A stretch of 64,000 nucleotides of DNA, taken from assembly GCA_003194435.1 (NCBI GenBank), contig PQXC01000009.1, positions 18,296 to 82,295 on the forward strand. The letters are read 5' to 3'. Positions within the stretch are counted from its first letter, which is position 1. The number at the start of each line of letters is the position of its first letter. A model generated the notes under the pieces. The model made no database searches and was not told where the DNA came from. It was given only the letters and a program-made list of their open reading frames with translations. Origin of the DNA: Candidatus Methanophagaceae archaeon (GTDB lineage Archaea > Halobacteriota > Syntropharchaeia > Alkanophagales > Methanospirareceae). Shown one piece after another: positions 9,435-17,755 of this stretch. A program made the position numbers and the translations under genes.

Positions 9435-10184
9435 CTATTCGACTCGCGGTGCCAGCAGATAACTGACTTTTCCCTTGCCTCCCGCCACTTCAAACTCTAT
9501 CTGGAGCGGATAATCCTTACCCAGGTTCAGTGTTACAGTCTCGGCATGGCTCATACCCTTGCTCATTGCGGCGATATAGTCCAGAGTGAATAGAGAATGA
9601 AGCGTTCCAGGCGTCAGATGGATCAATTGCTCCTTCTTCAAGCCCAGACGTAACTTATCCATCTCTCCTTCCACCTCCATGTAAAATTCATCCCCTTCCA
9701 CACCGAGCAATATGTGCTCACCAACCTTCTCAGCAGCTCGTATTGTCCTTCTGAAATCCTCTATATCCATGACCACCTGCACAGGGAACTCAAGCTCGGG
9801 TACCTTCGGCTCTTTTCGCAACGATGAGGGCTCCAGCAGGTTCACTGTATAAGCAAGACTGCCCATTCGCGTATATAACTTCTGTGCTTGTTCATCAATC
9901 GAAAGCCGAACCTGCTCTCTACCTCCAATGCCTAAGATACCAAGCAGCTTCTGGAAATCCATTCCTATCTCAAGTCCCTCTCCTTCTCCGTCTTCGTTCG
10001 AGAACCGATAATCATCGAAAGCATCATTCTGCAACTGAAAAGTCACCATAGCTACATTAGATGGATCTACCGCTCTCAGATTTAAACCTTCTGCTGATAT
10101 TCTCAACTTACCTTCATCCACCACCGCAGTGATCGCCTCTATGCATTCTTTTAATACACCCGCATCTATCTCAGCTTCGAACAT
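9435..10184 (-). CDS. pcn: DNA polymerase sliding clamp PCNA
   Basis: This 249-aa clamp subunit forms a homotrimeric ring that tethers polymerases, ligase and FEN1 to DNA. The PCNA-like N-terminus (MFEAEIDAGVLKECIEAI), the central RAVDPSNVAMV and the C-terminal sheet ending VSYLLAPRVE are characteristic. The length is exactly that of archaeal PCNA. The start has a good AGGAGGAATG context. The likely client Dpo4 is encoded about 6 kb upstream. Confidence 0.97.
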   Translation of the reverse strand: MFEAEIDAGVLKECIEAITAVVDEGKLRISAEGLNLRAVDPSNVAMVTFQLQNDAFDDYRFSNEDGEGEGLEIGMDFQKLLGILGIGGREQVRLSIDEQAQKLYTRMGSLAYTVNLLEPSSLRKEPKVPELEFPVQVVMDIEDFRRTIRAAEKVGEHILLGVEGDEFYMEVEGEMDKLRLGLKKEQLIHLTPGTLHSLFTLDYIAAMSKGMSHAETVTLNLGKDYPLQIEFEVAGGKGKVSYLLAPRVE

Positions 10185-10237
10185 CCTTCATTCCTCCTTA
10201 GCCTTAACTTAATATTCATATTTAACATAACATCCTT

Positions 10238-10885
10238 TTATTTAACTCTATATAGTTTACTATTTAATTTACTTACCTTACTACTATCAATCCTATTCTG
10301 TGTCTGTGCCATATCAACCAGATATTTGACCTTGCATGCGTGTTCAACCGAACTGAGGATGACGAAAGCTTCGTCCACTGTGGCACCTCTGGCAAACGTG
10401 CCGTGTCCATGTGCAATTACAGCCTTATGGTCCCGAAGTGCCGATGCAGCATTGCTTGCCAGCTCGTCTGAGCCGATACCACCACTGACAACCGGTATCT
10501 CATGCAGGAGATATATACTCTCGGAATCTTCAGGTACTATCTGCTCATGGGGTCCATAAAGCATAGAGAGCGCCACTGCGTATTTTGAATGCCCATGTAA
10601 AATTGCGAGTGCAGAAGTATGTTTATAAATTGCACGGTGGACATTGACCTCTGAGGATGCTATCACATCCAGTTCATCAGGCGTTGCCGGGTCTATTGGA
10701 ACAGAGATAATCTGCCCTTCGAGCTCGTCAAGCATGCTCCCCGTTGTGCTGATTAGCATGTGGTCCCCAACACGCTTACTGATATTGCCAAAATGGGAAT
10801 GCACAAGCCCGGCATCCACCATCTTCTTGCCATATTTTATCAACTCCTGCATCTCTTTTCTCTTTTCTATATCTCTATATATCAT
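10238..10885 (-). CDS. Class II aldolase/adducin-family protein
   Basis: The ORF track extends this frame to 11086, but the extension is antisense to argF. ATG 10885 (MIYRDIEKRK) gives a 215-aa protein of normal length. Family features are VHSHFGNISKR near the start, the zinc-ligand pair in LHGHSKYA and a third histidine region HGHGTFARG. These enzymes cleave or isomerise phosphorylated sugars (fuculose- or rhamnulose-phosphate aldolase, methylthioribulose-phosphate dehydratase); the substrate cannot be told from sequence. It is divergent from argF with only 19 bp between start codons. Confidence 0.85.
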   Translation of the reverse strand: MIYRDIEKRKEMQELIKYGKKMVDAGLVHSHFGNISKRVGDHMLISTTGSMLDELEGQIISVPIDPATPDELDVIASSEVNVHRAIYKHTSALAILHGHSKYAVALSMLYGPHEQIVPEDSESIYLLHEIPVVSGGIGSDELASNAASALRDHKAVIAHGHGTFARGATVDEAFVILSSVEHACKVKYLVDMAQTQNRIDSSKVSKLNSKLYRVK

Positions 10886-10904
10886 TAACAACTGTTTAAT
10901 TAAT

Positions 10905-11828
10905 ATGAATGTGAATGGCATGCGGTTCATTTCGATATTTGACCTCGCACGAGGGGATATTGACGAGATATTGAAGAGTGCGGCAGTATTGAAAGAAGAG
11001 CGAAGACGTGGGTCAAGGAGGAGAGGGGATTTAGAAGGGAGAATACTGGCATTGATCTTCGAGAAGCCGTCCACCCGTACTCGCATCTCTTTTGAGGTGG
11101 CGATGCTTGAACTCGGTGGTGATGTGATAAGCTTGAACTGGAACGAGCTGCAGCTGGGCAGGGGGGAGAGGATAAAAGAGACAGCGGAGGTCTTATCAGC
11201 TTATCTTGACGCCGTTATGATAAGGGCATATGCACACACTACAATAGATGAATTTGCGAGATACGCTTCTATTCCTGTGATTAATGGGTTAAGCGACCTG
11301 GAGCATCCATGTCAGACATTGGCGGACCTGATGACGATAAAGGAGTATAAGAAGAATCTGAGCGGTATTAAAGTCGCGTGGGTGGGGGATGGCAACAATG
11401 TGTGTAACTCGTTGATAGGGGGATGTGCATTGATGGGTATGGAGGTCAGCATAGCATGTCCAGAGGGCTACGAGCCAGCGGAGCAGGTGATAAGGAGGGC
11501 AGAGGCGATGGGCGCTGTGATACATATAAGCGAAGATGTGAAAGAGGCTGTAACTGATGCTGATGTGATATATACCGATGTATGGGTCTCAATGGGTGAT
11601 GAGGCGGATAGAGCGCGCAGGGAGGAAGCACTCAGGGATTATCAGGTGAATGAGAGTGTGGTGGATATGGCAAAAGAGGATGCAATTGTGATGCACTGTA
11701 TGCCGGTGCACGTAGGTGAAGAGCTGACAGAGGAGGTACTGAACAGTGAGAAAGCGGTGATATTGGAGCAGGCAGAGAACCGGCTTCACGCACAGAAGGC
11801 ACTGTTGCTGAAGTTGTTAAAATTATAG
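10905..11828 (+). CDS. argF: Ornithine carbamoyltransferase
   Basis: This enzyme makes citrulline from ornithine and carbamoyl phosphate in arginine synthesis. It shows the carbamoyl-phosphate loop STRTRISFE, the HPCQTLADL segment, and MHCMPVH near the C-terminus, the ornithine-binding Cys motif. The ORF track start at 10644 is antisense to the aldolase and is rejected. ATG 10905 gives 307 aa; ATG 10920 (MRFISIFDLARG) is an equally plausible start and gives 302 aa. argD, for the preceding step, is at 52730. Confidence 0.95.
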   Translation: MNVNGMRFISIFDLARGDIDEILKSAAVLKEERRRGSRRRGDLEGRILALIFEKPSTRTRISFEVAMLELGGDVISLNWNELQLGRGERIKETAEVLSAYLDAVMIRAYAHTTIDEFARYASIPVINGLSDLEHPCQTLADLMTIKEYKKNLSGIKVAWVGDGNNVCNSLIGGCALMGMEVSIACPEGYEPAEQVIRRAEAMGAVIHISEDVKEAVTDADVIYTDVWVSMGDEADRARREEALRDYQVNESVVDMAKEDAIVMHCMPVHVGEELTEEVLNSEKAVILEQAENRLHAQKALLLKLLKL

Positions 11829-11879
11829 TGCTAAAATATTGACAAATGTTGTTTTTGCAATCACCCATTCAAACTTTTT

Positions 11880-11897
11880 GCAAAACCTTTTAAATGT
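11880..11897 (+). promoter_or_regulatory. BRE/TATA promoter of cdhC
   Basis: GCAAAACCTTTTAAATG reads as a purine-rich BRE followed by a TATA box. Transcription would start about 25 bases downstream, leaving a leader of roughly 10-15 bases before ATG 11928. Confidence 0.5.
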
Positions 11898-11927
11898 GCC
11901 CTTCAAAGATAGAGGATAGCGAGAAAA

Positions 11928-13412
11928 ATGGCAGAAGGAGACGCAGAGGAGAGTTTCCCTTTTGACCTGAACCCGATGTACGAGGGTGAGAGGGTGAGAA
12001 AAGCGGGCATGTACGTGGAGTTAGGGGGGCTGAGCAAACCAGGCTTTGAACTTGTTCTATTTGAACCCGATCCAGAGAAGGTGCGGGACAACGAGGTGAC
12101 ACTGATAGGACCTGACATAGAGGAGATGGAGGAGGGGGGTGCCTATGCGTATGGCATGATATACAAAGTCTATGGCGAGCAGATAGAGAAGGACCTCGAA
12201 GCCGTGATAGAGCGCAGGAATCACGAATTTCAGTCTTATATACAGGGATACATGCATCTCAACCAGCGTGCGGAGATATGGGTTAGAATAAGTAAGGATG
12301 CGGTGAAGCGGGGCTTGAAATCGTTGAAGCAGATAGCAAAAGCAACGATAAAGCTATTCAAGTCTGAATTGCCATTTATAGAGAAGATGGAAGCCACGTA
12401 TATAACCGATGAGGCGGAGGTGGAGAAGCGACTGGAGGAGGCGAAGAAGATATACGAAGCGCGGGATTTGAAGGCAAGAGGCTTGCATGATGAGGATGTG
12501 GATGAATTTTATCAATGTACATTATGCCAGTCATTTGCACCAACGAATGTCTGTGTGGTCTCACCAGATAGAGTAGCACTTTGCGGCGCAATGAGCTGGT
12601 TCGACTCGAGGGCTGCGGCGAGGGTGGACCCTGAGGGACCGAATGCACCGATACCAAAAGGTGAGTGTATAGACCCGATAGGAGGGGAGTATACAGGAGT
12701 AAACGAGGCAGCAGTGAGGCTTTCTGGTGGTGCATATGACTCCATAAAGCTACACGCGTTCCTGGAGAAGCCGCATACAAGTTGTGGCTGTTTCGAGGTT
12801 GCTGGTTTCTATATACCCGAAGTTGACGGAATAGGCTGGATACATCGCGGCTCCAAGGTCTCCGAGACTCCCGTAGGGCTCCCATTCTCAACCATCGCCG
12901 CCTCTGTAGGGGGCGGTAAACAGGTGAGGGGTTTTCTCGGGATTGGAATTCAGTACTTCTACAGCTCGAAGTTCATACAGTATGACGGGGGATGGCGGCG
13001 TGTGGTATGGATGGCATCGGATTTAAAAGAGCGGGTAAAAGATGCTATACCGGATGAGATGAAGGAAAAGATAGCGACGGAGAAGGAAGCGGCAGATTTA
13101 GAGAGTCTGCGTGAGTTCTTATTGCGAGTTGACCATCCAGTGGTGAAGGGTGTTATCAGGGAAGTTGACGGAGCGAAGATAACGGATGGCTGGACGAAGG
13201 AGGAAGAGGAGGCGGGAATTGCAGCACCTGAAGAAGTAACTGCTCCCACTCCGATGGTGAAGAGTGAAGCACAACAGCCAGAGGGAATTGCACCTGAGTC
13301 TGTGCCCGGATCTACATCTATCATGCCGGGTAGTGCACCAATAACTGTAACGCTGAAGAACGCGGATATAAGCATAGGGAAGATAGTATTGAGGAGGAAG
13401 AGGGGAGAATGA
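11928..13412 (+). CDS. cdhC: CO dehydrogenase/acetyl-CoA synthase beta subunit (CdhC)
   Basis: This 494-aa subunit carries the A-cluster, the Ni-Fe/S site where methyl, CO and CoA are joined to acetyl-CoA. Expected A-cluster cysteines are in YQCTLCQSF (Cys197, Cys200) and SCGCF (about 291-293), with further Cys in NVCV and LCGAM. The C-terminal tail ITVTLKNADISIGKIVL is typical of the archaeal subunit. A Pro/Glu/Ala-rich linker (about 425-465) precedes that tail. No cdhA, B, D or E is adjacent, so this copy stands outside the usual cdh operon. It has its own promoter and converges on rpoK. Confidence 0.95.
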   Translation: MAEGDAEESFPFDLNPMYEGERVRKAGMYVELGGLSKPGFELVLFEPDPEKVRDNEVTLIGPDIEEMEEGGAYAYGMIYKVYGEQIEKDLEAVIERRNHEFQSYIQGYMHLNQRAEIWVRISKDAVKRGLKSLKQIAKATIKLFKSELPFIEKMEATYITDEAEVEKRLEEAKKIYEARDLKARGLHDEDVDEFYQCTLCQSFAPTNVCVVSPDRVALCGAMSWFDSRAAARVDPEGPNAPIPKGECIDPIGGEYTGVNEAAVRLSGGAYDSIKLHAFLEKPHTSCGCFEVAGFYIPEVDGIGWIHRGSKVSETPVGLPFSTIAASVGGGKQVRGFLGIGIQYFYSSKFIQYDGGWRRVVWMASDLKERVKDAIPDEMKEKIATEKEAADLESLREFLLRVDHPVVKGVIREVDGAKITDGWTKEEEEAGIAAPEEVTAPTPMVKSEAQQPEGIAPESVPGSTSIMPGSAPITVTLKNADISIGKIVLRRKRGE

Positions 13413-13421
13413 CTGAGGAAA

Positions 13422-13622
13422 CTACTCTTTCCTCTTCACCGTTATCGGTATAACACCCTTCTCAAATTCCTCTATTGCTATCTCTATGGGGTCTATTTTA
13501 TCGGTTTGAATGAGCACTGGCGCTCCAGCGGCTATCTGTAATGCTCTCGCGCCTATAATGCGCGCTTTCTCATATTTCGTGTACTTCTCTTTCTCTTTCC
13601 CTTTCCCCTTCTCCTTCGTCAA
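13422..13622 (-). CDS. rpoK: RNA polymerase subunit K (Rpo6)
   Basis: This 66-aa subunit is the archaeal Rpb6/omega equivalent that helps assemble RNA polymerase. The core reads [19 protein letters not shown], then [12 protein letters not shown] and a basic end, as in the family. The N-terminus is Lys/Glu-rich ([13 protein letters not shown]). It is the last gene of the ribosomal protein/rpoN operon and ends 9 bp from the convergent cdhC stop. Confidence 0.95.
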   Translation of the reverse strand: MTKEKGKGKEKEKYTKYEKARIIGARALQIAAGAPVLIQTDKIDPIEIAIEEFEKGVIPITVKRKE

Positions 13623-13665
13623 ATTGATCTACCTCGCTTGGTGATACGGTATGTATGGAATGGAA

Positions 13666-13740
13666 TGGGGTTGCTGAGATTTGAACTCAGGTCTCGGCGT
13701 CCCGAACGCCGAAGGATAGTCCAAGCTACCCTACAACCCC
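13666..13740 (-). tRNA. tRNA-Pro (anticodon CGG)
   Basis: On the minus strand the sequence folds into a cloverleaf: acceptor GGGGTTG/CAACCCC, an anticodon stem CGGCG/CGCCG closing the loop TTCGGGA (anticodon CGG), and a T stem CTGAG/CTCAG around TTCAAAT. The discriminator is A and CCA is not encoded. There is no intron. It sits between rpoN and rpoK in the same orientation, so it is probably transcribed with the ribosomal operon and excised. Confidence 0.93.
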
Positions 13741-13750
13741 CGTCTCAGGT

Positions 13751-13936
13751 TCACCCATAAGGTGCTACCTCATCTATCAGCTCTTCGTGTGTCAGAAGCA
13801 TTCGCCGGCAACAATATCGCGTTATACCGAGGTCATCCAGCACCTTACGAGGGTCCTCATGCTTTATTCGCTCCTTATACTCATCCCATACCTCTGATAT
13901 CACTTTACCACAGGTGAAACATCTTACCGGTATCAT
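13751..13936 (-). CDS. rpoN: RNA polymerase subunit N (Rpo10)
   Basis: This 61-aa zinc-binding subunit (eukaryotic Rpb10) stabilises the Rpo3-Rpo11 platform. The zinc site is formed by RCFTCGKV and the paired cysteines in RYCCRRMLL, with the conserved LDDLG between them. It follows uS9 by 36 bp in the standard archaeal eL18-uL13-uS9-rpoN-rpoK order. Confidence 0.97.
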   Translation of the reverse strand: MIPVRCFTCGKVISEVWDEYKERIKHEDPRKVLDDLGITRYCCRRMLLTHEELIDEVAPYG

Positions 13937-13972
13937 CTCCTCTTTCCCTTCTTTTTACTTTATTGATATTGG

Positions 13973-14410
13973 TCAGCGATATGATTTTTGCCTATGCGCT
14001 CTTGCGCCCTTCGCACCTGCCTTCTTTGACTCCTTCTGCCGTACATCACTGACCAGCAGAGTTCGGTCATAATTGAGATACATCTCCTTCAGCTTCTCAC
14101 TGCACGTCCAATCTACCAATCCACGAGCGATGGCAGTTCTGGCTGCTTCTGCCTGACCCATGAATCCCCCTCCCCTCACATTCACTTCCACATTGATCTT
14201 CTCTATCTCAGGTGCAACCTCAGGGAGCTGGGAAGCGATGAAAAGAGGCTCAGAAACTTTCGCTCGTACCACCTCCGGCTCTATTATCTCCAGCGGTTTC
14301 TTATTTATCCTGATATCCCCTTTACCTTCTTTTATCGTCACCCGGGCAATAGCCTTCTTCCTCTTACCCGTCTGGTTCACTATTCGCTTTACCTTTGCTT
14401 TGGTAACCAT
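13973..14410 (-). CDS. rps9: Small-subunit ribosomal protein uS9
   Basis: This 145-aa protein includes a short N-terminal extension. Family hallmarks are GKRKKAIARVTI, the GGGFMGQAEAARTAIARGL core and the basic C-terminus ending AHRQKSYR, which reaches the P-site tRNA. It overlaps the end of uL13, as is usual in archaea. Confidence 0.97.
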   Translation of the reverse strand: MVTKAKVKRIVNQTGKRKKAIARVTIKEGKGDIRINKKPLEIIEPEVVRAKVSEPLFIASQLPEVAPEIEKINVEVNVRGGGFMGQAEAARTAIARGLVDWTCSEKLKEMYLNYDRTLLVSDVRQKESKKAGAKGARAHRQKSYR

Positions 14411-14823
14411 CCTAATTGCTTACACACCTCCCCTAAGGTTAGATATTTAGCCATTGATAGCCTCTCGGCTTTTGCGCTCTCTATCCTCTTCTTATCCTCA
14501 TCTTTATATTCCTGGGGTATTCCAAGATAAACCTGCAATCTTGAGAGTGCATCTCTACCACTTTGCCTCTTATAAGGCAACATCCCCCTTATCGCTCGCC
14601 TCACCACTCTATCCGGCATCTTGGGGAAATAAGGTCCTTTCTCTCTTGAACCTCGCTCCCTTCTCCTCCTGTAATCCTCTATCAGACTCTGCTTCGAGCC
14701 ACTCACTATCACATGTTCTGCATTTACAATCACTATCTGCTTATCTTTATCCCGCAACAGCTGTTTCGCTACTTCGCTTGCCAACCGTCCCAGGATTTGT
14801 CCCTCACCATTTATTATCTCCAT
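14389..14823 (-). CDS. rpl13: Large-subunit ribosomal protein uL13
   Basis: The protein binds 23S rRNA early in assembly. The diagnostic start INGEGQILGRLASEVAKQLL, the central RAIRGMLPYK and the ending KQLGWLPKQR are clear. The ORF track starts at 14856 (MYCVTCDV...), which adds 11 odd residues; ATG 14823, 6 bases after a GTGAT motif, gives the normal N-terminus and 144 aa. ATG 14832 is also possible. The 3' end overlaps uS9 by 22 bp. Confidence 0.95.
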   Translation of the reverse strand: MEIINGEGQILGRLASEVAKQLLRDKDKQIVIVNAEHVIVSGSKQSLIEDYRRRRERGSREKGPYFPKMPDRVVRRAIRGMLPYKRQSGRDALSRLQVYLGIPQEYKDEDKKRIESAKAERLSMAKYLTLGEVCKQLGWLPKQR

Positions 14824-14862
14824 CTCGCTCATCACGTCACACGTCACACAATACAATTATAA

Positions 14863-15222
14863 TTATACAATTATCTTCACACCCGAGCCTTTCGGGTTAT
14901 CCCTTATCAGTTCCTCTATACTTATCCCCTTCCCCACGGTACTGATCTTATCATACGCTTTCTTACTGAAGCCCAGTGCTGCAATAGTGACCGATTTCTG
15001 GAGCGTACCGGCGCTCAGCACCTTACCTGGCACCACTATCGTATCGTTCTCACTGGAATATCTATCTATCTTGCTCAGATTTACCACGGCATAATTCCTT
15101 CGCGGCTTCTCCAATCGCCTCGCTATATCACGCCATATAGCCGCATCGTGCTCTCGAGCAATCCTCTTCAACTCCCCTATCAGGGATACCAGTCGCGGAT
15201 TCGTCTTACTCCCCTTTCTCAT
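14863..15222 (-). CDS. rpl18e: Large-subunit ribosomal protein eL18
   Basis: This 119-aa protein heads the operon. It matches archaeal L18e from RKGSKTNPRLVSLIGEL to the C-terminal NPKGSGVKII. The usual upstream rpoD (Rpo3) is absent; instead a divergent KaiC-like gene starts 74 bp away, so the operon promoter must lie in that gap. Confidence 0.96.
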   Translation of the reverse strand: MRKGSKTNPRLVSLIGELKRIAREHDAAIWRDIARRLEKPRRNYAVVNLSKIDRYSSENDTIVVPGKVLSAGTLQKSVTIAALGFSKKAYDKISTVGKGISIEELIRDNPKGSGVKIIV

Positions 15223-15295
15223 CTCCTCTCTGCCTCTTCAATTTTAAATCTTGTTTTATAAAAGTTTATTCATAAGATAAAAGAGTGTAAGCGAA

Positions 15296-16570
15296 ATGGT
15301 GGAGTTCAGGATTCCGGAAGAGATAAGCGCCTTCTTCGATGATGAATATGGGAAGATACTGCTGGTGAAGGGTGCACCGGGTTCCGGTAAAACGGTCTTT
15401 GCACTCACGTTATTGAGCATGTTAAAGGGAAATGGCGCTTATCTCGCAACGAGGGTTGATCCCGAGACGATGTACAAACAGCATCCATGGATAAAAGGTG
15501 AGATATCCGCAGCAAATATTGTTGATGCCGCACAATCGGTCAGGGTGCAGAAGGCGAAGGAGTTTACCATAAAGCCACTGAGATATACCGATGTGCCAGA
15601 TTTCCTGAAAGCCATTTACGCACGTACGGAGAGCATGGAGAAGCCGGTGATTATAATAGATTCATGGGATGCTGTCGTTTCCTATACTGGCTATCATGCA
15701 CAGAAGGAGCGAGAGGAGCTTGAACACAGTCTATGCGATTTCTGCAGACGAACGAAGACGAAGATTCTGCTGCTCGCGGAGAATACCGAACAAACACCCC
15801 TTGACTATCTCGCTGATGGCGTTGTGGTGCTGGAGAGTGTCATGTATGATGAGCGCCGATTGAGGAGGATGTTACTTCAGAAACTGAGGGGATGCCAGAT
15901 AAAAAATCCCGTGCGTCTATTCTCCCTCGATAATGGCATCTTCAAGTCATTCATCGAGCTTAAAGAAGAGGAGGAGAAAGAGATAGCAGAGCCTCATCCC
16001 CGTGCACCTATCCCTGACATCAGTGATAGGAGGATCTCAACGGGGATAGAAGACCTTGACCGTGTAATAGGAGGATACGGCACTTTCAATCTCTTTGAAG
16101 GCGAATATATCACCTATGATATCATAGCCCGTGCACTTTCCCTGAATGCGCTCAATCTTGGCAGGAGCCTCCTTTTCATGCCCTGGCAGGAGCAGATAGA
16201 TAGACTCATGCCGTTCGTAGAGCCGAAATATCGTGATAATATAGAGGCAGTGGGGGATATAAAGGATCTAAAAGACAGGATAGCGGGCGAGCGAAGGGTC
16301 ATATTCATCAATATGGAAGAGATAGAGGATGAAGAAGTAGTAAAAGCGGTGATAGCGAAGATAAGGGACCGTGGAGATGTGGTAATCGGCTTTACGGGAG
16401 CAGATAGGGGGAGAGGGAGATTTGACTTCTTCGCATCCACACATATCAGAACCATGTTCATCTCTGGTGTACCCTGCGTCTGTGGTGAAGTACCAAGAAC
16501 CGAGATACACGCCCTTGAGTTAGATATCAGCACGGGTAATCCAGAGATAAGACTTACACCCATCGTATGA
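15296..16570 (+). CDS. KaiC/GvpD-like RecA-superfamily ATPase
   Basis: This 424-aa protein has an N-terminal RecA-fold domain with Walker A GAPGSGKT (residues 26-33) and a Walker B-like strand VIIIDSWDAV. A second degenerate RecA-like half begins near STGIEDLDRVIGG (about 247) and lacks a P-loop. This resembles archaeal KaiC-type and GvpD-like regulators. No gas-vesicle genes are present. It is followed 4 bp later by a prepilin peptidase and lies near two receiver proteins, which suggests a surface-structure or signalling role; this is inference. Confidence 0.7.
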   Translation: MVEFRIPEEISAFFDDEYGKILLVKGAPGSGKTVFALTLLSMLKGNGAYLATRVDPETMYKQHPWIKGEISAANIVDAAQSVRVQKAKEFTIKPLRYTDVPDFLKAIYARTESMEKPVIIIDSWDAVVSYTGYHAQKEREELEHSLCDFCRRTKTKILLLAENTEQTPLDYLADGVVVLESVMYDERRLRRMLLQKLRGCQIKNPVRLFSLDNGIFKSFIELKEEEEKEIAEPHPRAPIPDISDRRISTGIEDLDRVIGGYGTFNLFEGEYITYDIIARALSLNALNLGRSLLFMPWQEQIDRLMPFVEPKYRDNIEAVGDIKDLKDRIAGERRVIFINMEEIEDEEVVKAVIAKIRDRGDVVIGFTGADRGRGRFDFFASTHIRTMFISGVPCVCGEVPRTEIHALELDISTGNPEIRLTPIV

Positions 16571-16574
16571 TAGT

Positions 16575-17285
16575 ATGATAGAGATCAACCTCTTATCATT
16601 CTGCTTCTGCGCTGCTATTCTAATCTACGCATGCTATTCAGACATAAAGCGAAGGAGGGTATCAAATTGGGTCTGGATACTTATGATAGGTGTAGGAGCT
16701 CCTCTCTCTATTTACAGACTCCTGGTTCGTGGTTTGCCTTTCCTCCTCACATTATCATCGTCCATTCTCTTCACATTTATCCTGAGCTATCTATTCTTCC
16801 GGCTGCGACTGTTCGGCGGCGCGGATGCGAAATGCCTGATTTGCCTCTCGATACTCATACCTGAACAGCCACTTGCGCAATATCCATTTCCGTTCGCCCT
16901 CACCACGCTCCTGAATGCTGCTCTTTTCTCACTCGTCACCCCTGTCTCATTATTCGTTTATAACCTCCTGAAGTTAAGTCCTGAGGAACTGAGAGCTAAT
17001 ATAAGGCTCGCATTCATTGGCTATAAGTTAGCTCCGGAGAGACTGGGCGAGGTGAAGCATATAAGGCTGCTGCATTTGTATGAGGAAGACGGAGGAGAAT
17101 TGAACCGTGATTTTGTATTCGGTGGTGCGGAGATAGGAGAGGATGTGGTGAAGAAACTGAGAGCTCACGGGGTGCGGGAAGTGTGGGTTACACCAGAGTT
17201 GCCATTCATGCTGTTCATCACGGCTGGATTCTTCACCTCTCTACTGTATGGTAATTTAATCTTCCTGTTCATGTCACACCTCTGA
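16575..17285 (+). CDS. Archaeal prepilin/preflagellin peptidase (A24 family)
   Basis: This 236-aa membrane aspartyl peptidase cleaves class III signal peptides of pilins and archaellins. The two catalytic Asp residues are in YSDIKRRRVSNW (Asp23) and the GxGD-type FGGADAK (Asp84). About six transmembrane segments are present, with a soluble insertion (about 137-205, rich in Lys/Glu) before the last one, an FlaK-like layout. A plausible substrate, the pilin at 51927, is in the window. The start follows the ATPase stop by 4 bp, so the two are likely coupled. Confidence 0.87.
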   Translation: MIEINLLSFCFCAAILIYACYSDIKRRRVSNWVWILMIGVGAPLSIYRLLVRGLPFLLTLSSSILFTFILSYLFFRLRLFGGADAKCLICLSILIPEQPLAQYPFPFALTTLLNAALFSLVTPVSLFVYNLLKLSPEELRANIRLAFIGYKLAPERLGEVKHIRLLHLYEEDGGELNRDFVFGGAEIGEDVVKKLRAHGVREVWVTPELPFMLFITAGFFTSLLYGNLIFLFMSHL

Positions 17286-17287
17286 AA

Positions 17288-17322
17288 GTTAAAAGTTAAA
17301 GGTTAAATGTTAAAGGTTAAAC
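17288..17322. repeat. Heptanucleotide tandem repeat GTTAAAN x5
   Basis: Five consecutive 7-bp units GTTAAA+N (N = A, G, T, G, C) lie between the convergent peptidase and response-regulator genes. The last unit contains the stop codon of the response regulator (TAA on the minus strand). Confidence 0.85.
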
Positions 17323-17742
17323 GAGGGAGAGAATAGCATCGAGGAGCCCTTTCGCTTCTCCTCTGAGTAGAACGATGAATGCGGATTTGAGGATGTAACT
17401 CTTTGCACCACTCTCATATGCCCTGATCAAATCCTCATCCCGTTTCGAGGATGTAAGCACCACGACCGGTATATCCCTGAGACTATCGTCATTTCTTATT
17501 CGCTCCAGCACTTCCAGCCCATCAAGTTTTGGCAGACGAAGGTCGAGCAAGATTATATCCGGCTTTGGATACTCCTCTGTGGATACGAAATTGCCACGAT
17601 TATAGAGGAAATCCAGAGCCTCTTCTCCATCTCGTGCCACAAAAATACGCGTATTCAGTTTACTATTCTCTAAAACTCGCTTTATAATCTCCACATGCTC
17701 CTCTAAATCCTCCACAATAAGTATCTTTATCTCTTTATCCAT
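17317..17742 (-). CDS. Receiver-domain response regulator (Rcp1-like)
   Basis: This 141-aa protein is a single CheY-like receiver without an output domain. The acidic pocket (VEDLEEH), the phospho-acceptor Asp in ILLDLRLPKLDG and the Thr/Ser switch VVLTSS are present. The longer beta2-alpha3 region (DFLYNRGNF) is of the Rcp1 type. The conserved Lys in SYILKS is kept but the usual following Pro is Ser. No histidine kinase is encoded nearby, so the partner is unknown. It lies 13 bp downstream of another receiver gene. Confidence 0.88.
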   Translation of the reverse strand: MDKEIKILIVEDLEEHVEIIKRVLENSKLNTRIFVARDGEEALDFLYNRGNFVSTEEYPKPDIILLDLRLPKLDGLEVLERIRNDDSLRDIPVVVLTSSKRDEDLIRAYESGAKSYILKSAFIVLLRGEAKGLLDAILSLV

Positions 17743-17755
17743 TCACATCATCTCC

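Noticed and set aside
10644-10904. N-terminal extension of the argF ORF
   Set aside because: It is antisense to the aldolase gene and unlike any ArgF.
10886-11086. N-terminal extension of the class II aldolase ORF
   Set aside because: It is antisense to argF; residues before MIYRDIEKRK match nothing in the family.
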